Shown here one piece after another: positions 43,999 to 49,066 of a DNA stretch of 49,066 nt (position 1 is its first letter; the number at the start of each line of letters is the position of its first letter). This DNA is from an uncultured Clostridia bacterium (GTDB lineage: Bacteria; Bacillota_I; Bacilli_A; RF39; UBA660). Under the pieces are notes generated by a model. It worked only from the letters and a program-made list of their open reading frames with translations. It did not search any database and had not been told where the DNA came from. The position numbers and the translations under genes were made by a program. Location of the stretch: positions 1 through 49,066 of the forward strand of contig CAMVAF010000007.1 of assembly GCA_947165365.1 (NCBI GenBank), in the 5' to 3' direction.

Positions 43999-45783
43999 TT
44001 AATACTTATTAATTATTTTTTCAATATCATTTTCAATATTATTGGTAATTAAATAATCACTAAATCCATCTTCAATAAAATGTTCTTTAATATTTTCTTT
44101 ATCTTTATTTAACATAATGATACATGGTATATCAAAGTTATTAATATTCTTTAATTCTTTTAAAGTCATATATCCCGATATTTCTTTCATTTCATCTTCT
44201 ATTAAGATAAAATCATAATTTTTACCAGATTTAACTTTATCGACACCATCTTTACCATAATATAATGTTGAAACTGTCATATTGTTTTTAACCAAATATT
44301 TCTTTATAGTATTTATCAATTCTTTATTTTGAGCTATTAATAAAACTTTTTTAAAATTTGCAATATCATTTTCATATTGATTTAAAATACTTTTATCTTT
44401 TTCATGATATACTCTTTGATCTACAGTTAAATTAATTTCTGTACCTTCACCAACATTAGATTTAATCATTAAGTTACCACCCATTATCTTAATAACTTTT
44501 TGACACACTTTAACATTATATTCTTTAGTATCTAAGTTTTCTAATTCTTCTTTATCAAGTTCTCCAGTAGTACTTAATAATTCATTAATTTTATCTATTT
44601 CCATACCACTACCGGTATCAGAAATATTAAAAATAAGTCTTGCAACATCATATTTTTCAATTAAATTAACTTTTAAATTAATACTACCATTTATGGTATT
44701 CTTACATGAATTAATCAGTAAGGAATAAAGAATTTGTCTTAGTTTCATGTAATCCCCATAAAGTTTTGGTATTTGTTTAGGATATTCGATAGTAAAGTTA
44801 ACACCTGGTTTAACAGAAGGTTTAATCTTTGTTACGACATCATCACATATTTTATCAAGTTCATATTTACTATTAATAATTTTTACTTTAGAAACATCAA
44901 GACTCGAAATATTTAAAACATTATTAATAGAAAAATCTAATCTTCTAGTTAAAACATTTAAATAATTAATTTTTTCTTTAACAGAATCTGATACATCTTC
45001 ATTTAATAGTTCTCTTGTAACACTATTAATATCTACAATCGGACTTCGAGCTTCTTGTGTCATTTCAAATAAGAAATTATATTTATCTTCATAACTTTGT
45101 TCCATTAATTCTTTATTTTTATATAATTCATTTAACATACTAACATCAGGATTTTCAATTGTAAAATACATTAAGAATGTTATGAATGTTTCAGTATATG
45201 TTAAAAGTAATAATGCTGGGTTTAGTTTTTGGATAACCATAACAACCCCACCTAATAACATAAATAATATAAGGGGGTAATATTTCTTTTGAAATATTTC
45301 CTTTCTATTTTTTAACATACAATATATTAAAACAATAATTAGTATTCCTGATAATAAATATATCAAATTAGCAGCCATACCATAAGAATATACCCTATCT
45401 CCTTCACTTACATATTCTAATGGTAGCAAAAAGATACCGCAAAATAACACAAAATATATAATATAAAAGTAGGATTTCCATTTATCAAAATTTAATTTTG
45501 GAAAAGTTATTACTATTGTATATAAGCAAAAAATAGATAACCAGGTAATTAAATAAACTAAATATAATCTAGAAAATATAATATTTAAGAGTGGATAAAC
45601 ATTCATATTTTTCATAAAGTACCATGTTCCAAGACCTATTGTTACACCAAAAAAACATGTTATAATTAAATATGAATATATTTTATTTTCTAATCTATTA
45701 ATTCTAGTTTTAGAAAAAAACACAAATAATAATAATATTATATAAAATAAACTTGCTAAAGTAAAATTAATTCCTGCACTCAT
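43999..45783 (-). CDS. Membrane hybrid histidine-kinase-like protein with degenerate acceptor sites
   Basis: 594 residues. Six or seven membrane helices occupy about 1-205, then a linker and kinase-like core. The HisKA H box reads FEMTQEARSPI, so the phospho-His position is Gln243 (codon CAA). The ATPase region keeps an N box (LLINSCKNT) and G1 (ISDTGSGM), but the glycine-rich G2 box is not recognisable. A C-terminal receiver-like domain (about 478-594) has Ala-Gln for the N-terminal acidic pair, Glu529 at the phospho-Asp position (FILIEDEM), and no conserved Lys. GGTGATAGG precedes the ATG. It has its own terminator. Probably a non-phosphorelaying sensor or scaffold. Confidence 0.85.
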   Translation of the reverse strand: MSAGINFTLASLFYIILLLFVFFSKTRINRLENKIYSYLIITCFFGVTIGLGTWYFMKNMNVYPLLNIIFSRLYLVYLITWLSIFCLYTIVITFPKLNFDKWKSYFYIIYFVLFCGIFLLPLEYVSEGDRVYSYGMAANLIYLLSGILIIVLIYCMLKNRKEIFQKKYYPLILFMLLGGVVMVIQKLNPALLLLTYTETFITFLMYFTIENPDVSMLNELYKNKELMEQSYEDKYNFLFEMTQEARSPIVDINSVTRELLNEDVSDSVKEKINYLNVLTRRLDFSINNVLNISSLDVSKVKIINSKYELDKICDDVVTKIKPSVKPGVNFTIEYPKQIPKLYGDYMKLRQILYSLLINSCKNTINGSINLKVNLIEKYDVARLIFNISDTGSGMEIDKINELLSTTGELDKEELENLDTKEYNVKVCQKVIKIMGGNLMIKSNVGEGTEINLTVDQRVYHEKDKSILNQYENDIANFKKVLLIAQNKELINTIKKYLVKNNMTVSTLYYGKDGVDKVKSGKNYDFILIEDEMKEISGYMTLKELKNINNFDIPCIIMLNKDKENIKEHFIEDGFSDYLITNNIENDIEKIINKY

Positions 45784-45811
45784 CCTATCACCATCCTATT
45801 ATATATTGTAT

Positions 45812-45843
45812 CAAAAAAAATAGTATTATGAAATACTATTTTT
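45812..45843 (-). terminator. Terminator of the acyl-CoA-ligase-like gene
   Basis: On the minus strand AATAGTATT and AATACTATT form a 9-bp stem followed by eight T residues. It separates the ligase from the kinase-like gene. Confidence 0.82.
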
Positions 45844-45853
45844 AATTTTTTTA

Positions 45854-47743
45854 TTATTTTAAAACTTTTACCTTCTCTTTTTGATTTGTACGATAATCAA
45901 TTACATCTTCATTTAATCTTCCAATTTCCATGGCTAATTTAGAAAGAGCAATATAATCTACTTTTTCCATTAAAGTATATGGAATATCATCAATTACTCT
46001 TATCCATTTTGGTCTTTCTCTTGGAGGAATATTATCATTTATTAAATTTCTTATATCTTTTAATGAATCCAATAAATTAACATCATCATTTAATTTTACA
46101 AATAACATTGGAAGTTCCCCTGCGGAGTCACTTCTAACTTTCATACCAACTGCTCCACATGAATATACATATTTACTACTTGCTACAGCATTTTCAATAG
46201 GCAATAATGGTGTAGTATGTCCATCTGGTCTCATAATAGCGTGACTTCTTCTTGATGCAAAAAATACGACACCATCATTATCTATATATCCCATATCAGC
46301 AGTTCTAAACCATCTTTTTCCATTACTATCTTCATAAAAAGCCTTTTCTGTTTGTTCTTCATTATTCAAATATCCATTTGCTAATGTTATCGATGAAACT
46401 TCTATTTCACCAATATTTCCATATGGAAGTTCTTCTCTTGTCTCTTGATCAACTATTTTAACAATATTTTGAGCAAGAGGTATTCCAACACTACCGATTT
46501 TGTTATCCATATCGGAAGATGTTGTAGTAAATCCTCCACCATTTTCTGTAGAACCAAGTCCTTTTTTTATTTTAGAGGCTCCTCTATCTACAAATGTTTT
46601 ATTCATATGAATTTCATGAGGTTCTAATATCTTATCTCCACCAGATACCAAACATTTTACATAATCAAGTCTTTCTTTAGGGTGTTTACATAAATAATTA
46701 TCAAGAACTTCAAAATGTTTTGGAGAACCCATTACAAATGTACATTTGGAATCACGAATATATTTTGCAAATTTTTCAATTTTTGGACTAGGTAAAAGAT
46801 AAATCATAACTCCATAACATAAAGCATTATGCATACCACTACTTGATCCATAAGCAGAAAAGAATGGAACATTTCCTAAAAATATCTCTCCAGGTTTTGG
46901 AAAAAATCCAGAGTATTTAATTTGTAAATTTTGTCCATTATAAGTTTCATTTCTAAGACAAACTCCTTTTGGCACACCACTAGTTCCACTAGTATAAACA
47001 ACAACTGCCGTTTCATTTGGATGATATGGATATTCCTTAACATCTTCTACATAATTCCCTAAATTATAAAAATCTTTATAATCAATATACTTACCATGAG
47101 TTTTAATTTTTTTATGTGTTAAATCATAAATGATTTTTTTACCCTTTGGCAATGATATACTAGGTGATACTGAAATAATAGTATTTAATGTACTTTCATT
47201 AGCTATTTTTTCAATATTATCATAACATTTATCAACCATAACCATATATTTTGCTTTAGCTATATCTATATAACTTAATATTCTTTTTGCATTTGTTCTA
47301 GGTTCAATTAAGTTTGGAATTGCTCCAATTTTAATTAATCCATAAAATGCATAAACAAATTCTGGGGTATTAGCCATACAAATAACAACATTATCTGATG
47401 CTTTAACACCGATAGCAGAAAAACACCTTGCAAAATAATTACATTTTTCAATTAATTCTTTATATGTAATATATGTTCCTTCATAAAATAATGCATTTTT
47501 ATCTTCAAATTTTTTAGAATTTTCATTTAACACTTGCCACATTGTTTTGGAAACTATTTTATCTTTATCAACCTCTTGTGGTAAACTCTTAAGCCATGGT
47601 TCATCAATTGATGCATACCCTGTCATAGGACCTTGCCATTTACCATTTTGTAAATTTCTTAAATACATTTTATGATCTAATTTATCTTCTTCAGATAAGC
47701 TAAACACATAATCTCTATAATTGTCAATATCTTTTTGTTTCAT
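45854..47743 (-). CDS. AMP-binding (acyl-CoA ligase-like) enzyme
   Basis: 629 residues, ANL superfamily, forming an acyl adenylate and probably a thioester. The P-loop is VVYTSGTSGVPKGVCLRNET, the middle motif GLGSTENGGGF, the hinge region GYIDNDGVVFFASRR, and the C-terminal domain holds PYTLMEKVDY with the expected catalytic lysine. A 40-residue N-terminal extension contains GPMTGYASIDEPWLKSLP, similar to one seen before some gut-bacterial CoA ligases. GGAGGGAAAG precedes the ATG. No carrier protein or other fatty-acid gene is adjacent, so the substrate is unknown; fatty or aryl acids are possible. Confidence 0.85.
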   Translation of the reverse strand: MKQKDIDNYRDYVFSLSEEDKLDHKMYLRNLQNGKWQGPMTGYASIDEPWLKSLPQEVDKDKIVSKTMWQVLNENSKKFEDKNALFYEGTYITYKELIEKCNYFARCFSAIGVKASDNVVICMANTPEFVYAFYGLIKIGAIPNLIEPRTNAKRILSYIDIAKAKYMVMVDKCYDNIEKIANESTLNTIISVSPSISLPKGKKIIYDLTHKKIKTHGKYIDYKDFYNLGNYVEDVKEYPYHPNETAVVVYTSGTSGVPKGVCLRNETYNGQNLQIKYSGFFPKPGEIFLGNVPFFSAYGSSSGMHNALCYGVMIYLLPSPKIEKFAKYIRDSKCTFVMGSPKHFEVLDNYLCKHPKERLDYVKCLVSGGDKILEPHEIHMNKTFVDRGASKIKKGLGSTENGGGFTTTSSDMDNKIGSVGIPLAQNIVKIVDQETREELPYGNIGEIEVSSITLANGYLNNEEQTEKAFYEDSNGKRWFRTADMGYIDNDGVVFFASRRSHAIMRPDGHTTPLLPIENAVASSKYVYSCGAVGMKVRSDSAGELPMLFVKLNDDVNLLDSLKDIRNLINDNIPPRERPKWIRVIDDIPYTLMEKVDYIALSKLAMEIGRLNEDVIDYRTNQKEKVKVLK

Positions 47744-47940
47744 ACTTTCCCTCCAGTTAAGTTATATTAACATAAAACATAAATAAATAATATCCCCATA
47801 TTTAAGAACATATTTACGTTTATATTTATGTACTACATACTTATAATAACATAAAAAAATATTTTATACTAATTAAAAGTGTCAAATAGACAAAAATGAA
47901 TTAATATAACCCATCTTTCAATTTTTTTAAATATTTTTAA

Positions 47941-47995
47941 AAATATCATGTTATATAAATAATTATAATCTATATAATACTATTTACTTTATTAA
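47941..47995. repeat. 55-bp direct repeat, copy A
   Basis: Identical to 49012-49066 over 55 bases (offset 1,071). It covers the last 26 bases of the ORF6N gene and 29 bases downstream of it. Confidence 0.95.
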
Positions 47996-48851
47996 AAAGC
48001 ATTTTACATACCTCAACATCACCTATTAGATTAATGGAAAATGTTTTATATCCAATTCTATTTATACTTGTTCCACAGTGGTAAATATCATTATCATCTA
48101 TCATAAAATATCTATCATGGAATGTATTATCATAGATTACTTTTAAGTTATGATATTGACTATTATATTTTTTAATATCTTGATGAGTCAAAAGGTTATC
48201 TTTTTTAGTTATAATGGTTACAGAAACATTTAATCTTTTAATAATATCTAATATTGTTTTATCAGCATAAGCATCTATAATTATTAATTTATTTGTTGCA
48301 ATTTTAAATATATCCTGTATTTTAGAATATGCATCATATATTTGTCCATTAAAATATATTTCGTTAACTTTTCTTTTTTCTTCTATTTTTCCAAATGATT
48401 CCTTCAATAATTTTATATCTGAATCATGTTCTAATACTAATTTATTTATATACCCTTGTTCAATTAAGTTATTTGATATATACTTTCTCATAATTACAAA
48501 GGCATTAATTATTTGAATACTCATTTTTATTGCAATTTCCGTATGAATAACACTTGAAAGCATGGCAACACCTTGCTCTGTAAAAACATATGGATTATAT
48601 CTTCTTCCACCTCTTACTTTTGAGGTTCCAGTTTGGAACCTCAAATTTTCATATTCATCATCTGATAACTGAAACATAAAACTTTCTGGAAATCTATTGA
48701 TATTTCTCTTAACTGCTTTATTTATATCTTTTGTACCATTAGCACATTCATACAGTCTAGCTAAATCAGAGTCTATTATCACCTGTTTACCTCTTATTTC
48801 ATAAATTAAATTTTCTATTACTATTTCTTCCTTTTCAGCCACATTATTCAT
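47970..48851 (-). CDS. ORF6N DNA-binding domain protein with PLD-like C-terminus
   Basis: 293 residues. Residues about 8-95 form an ORF6N domain (LIYEIRGKQVIIDSDLARLY ... NRFPESFMFQLSDDE ... RRYNPYVFTEQGVAMLSSVI), a DNA-binding module common in phage antirepressors and mobile genes. A helical linker follows. The C-terminal part carries FHDRYFMIDDNDIYHCGTS, which resembles the phospholipase-D-type HxK(x)4D(x)6GS motif with Lys replaced by Arg. GGTGG precedes the ATG, and a 23-codon frame overlaps the start. No other phage gene is near. It might regulate or cut nucleic acid, but this is unproven. Confidence 0.82.
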   Translation of the reverse strand: MNNVAEKEEIVIENLIYEIRGKQVIIDSDLARLYECANGTKDINKAVKRNINRFPESFMFQLSDDEYENLRFQTGTSKVRGGRRYNPYVFTEQGVAMLSSVIHTEIAIKMSIQIINAFVIMRKYISNNLIEQGYINKLVLEHDSDIKLLKESFGKIEEKRKVNEIYFNGQIYDAYSKIQDIFKIATNKLIIIDAYADKTILDIIKRLNVSVTIITKKDNLLTHQDIKKYNSQYHNLKVIYDNTFHDRYFMIDDNDIYHCGTSINRIGYKTFSINLIGDVEVCKMLFNKVNSII

Positions 48852-48919
48852 ATAGTCACCACCATACTTTTATTGATATTAATTGACTTTAATTTCATCA
48901 TTTTTATTAATTTCTTCAT
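48848..48919 (-). CDS. Possible 23-residue leader peptide before the ORF6N gene
   Basis: An ATG at 48919 with AAAGG seven bases upstream opens a 23-residue basic peptide (MKKLIKMMKLKSI then NINKSMVVTI). Its TGA overlaps the ORF6N ATG as ATGA. It could couple translation or be chance; the binding site and overlap favour the former. Confidence 0.35.
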   Translation of the reverse strand: MKKLIKMMKLKSININKSMVVTI

Positions 48920-49011
48920 TAATCATCCTTTCTTTTAAACAGTAATTCCTATAGTTCATTTTAGAAGAATTATTATTTATTTTCAAGTAAATTGACAAAA
49001 AATAATATTTC

Positions 49012-49066
49012 AAATATCATGTTATATAAATAATTATAATCTATATAATACTATTTACTTTATTAA
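49012..49066. repeat. 55-bp direct repeat, copy B, at window edge
   Basis: Identical to 47941-47995 and cut off by the window end. Since copy A includes the end of the ORF6N gene, copy B is probably the 3' end of a second such gene lying just outside. Confidence 0.9.

Noticed and set aside
47970-48851. Prophage end
   Set aside because: The ORF6N domain alone suggests phage, but no structural, lysis or replication genes are present and the neighbours are chromosomal.

Overview
The window is a very AT-rich, gene-dense bacterial chromosome segment from an anaerobic low-GC Bacillota. An uncultured gut Bacilli lineage of the RF39 type is my guess; the sequence does not name a taxon. Support for this comes from pyruvate:ferredoxin oxidoreductase, a homodimeric-type GlyRS behind a T-box, HrcA/CIRCE control, SpoIIM, and a xerD-deoB pair with spoIIM nearby as in Bacillus. 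TGA is used as a stop and Trp is TGG, so the code is standard. LspA, cell-wall amidase, LysM and SH3 proteins show that a wall is present.

Layout. 1-2335: end of a YutH/CotS-like gene, then a promoter, a very short glycine T-box and glyS. 2344-4810 (minus): an OmpR-type response regulator with its kinase, and a small membrane protein. 4840-7745 (plus): a small unknown protein, a Nudix hydrolase, xerD and deoB. 7804-8095: four tandem 73-bp repeats in the gap between converging genes, facing an XRE regulator plus a small membrane protein (8271-9326). 9343-12713 (minus): mnmA, spoIIM and a shortened Rel with a substituted synthetase glutamate. 12709-18203 (minus): amidase, rluD, lspA, LysM protein, tdk, a membrane-anchored acidic protein and rsmE. 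18260-19345 (plus): rpmB and a degenerate deacetylase-like membrane protein. 19350-19426: tRNA-Glu.

19483-25530 (minus) is a six-gene envelope operon: an MFS-like protein, a 46-aa membrane peptide, a four-helix membrane protein, two paralogous SH3 proteins and a cohesin/cadherin-like surface protein. I recognise no known system in it, and it is the best candidate here for something undescribed. 25541-29663 (minus): a FAD dehydrogenase, a coiled-coil protein and trpS in one operon, then cca and HU.

30131-30582: a small membrane protein and tRNA-Cys. 30722-32771 is an IS1634-like element flanked by a perfect 129-bp direct repeat. The repeat has duplicated the tRNA-Cys promoter, so one copy now points antisense into the transposase. 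32881-37065: PFOR with an unknown partner gene. 37141-43896: the heat-shock operon hrcA-grpE-(99 aa)-dnaK-pepF-dnaJ. 43961-47743: a hybrid-kinase-like protein whose phospho-acceptor residues are replaced, and an acyl-CoA-ligase-like enzyme. 47941-49066: an ORF6N/PLD-like protein whose 3' end is repeated at the window edge, implying a second copy just outside.
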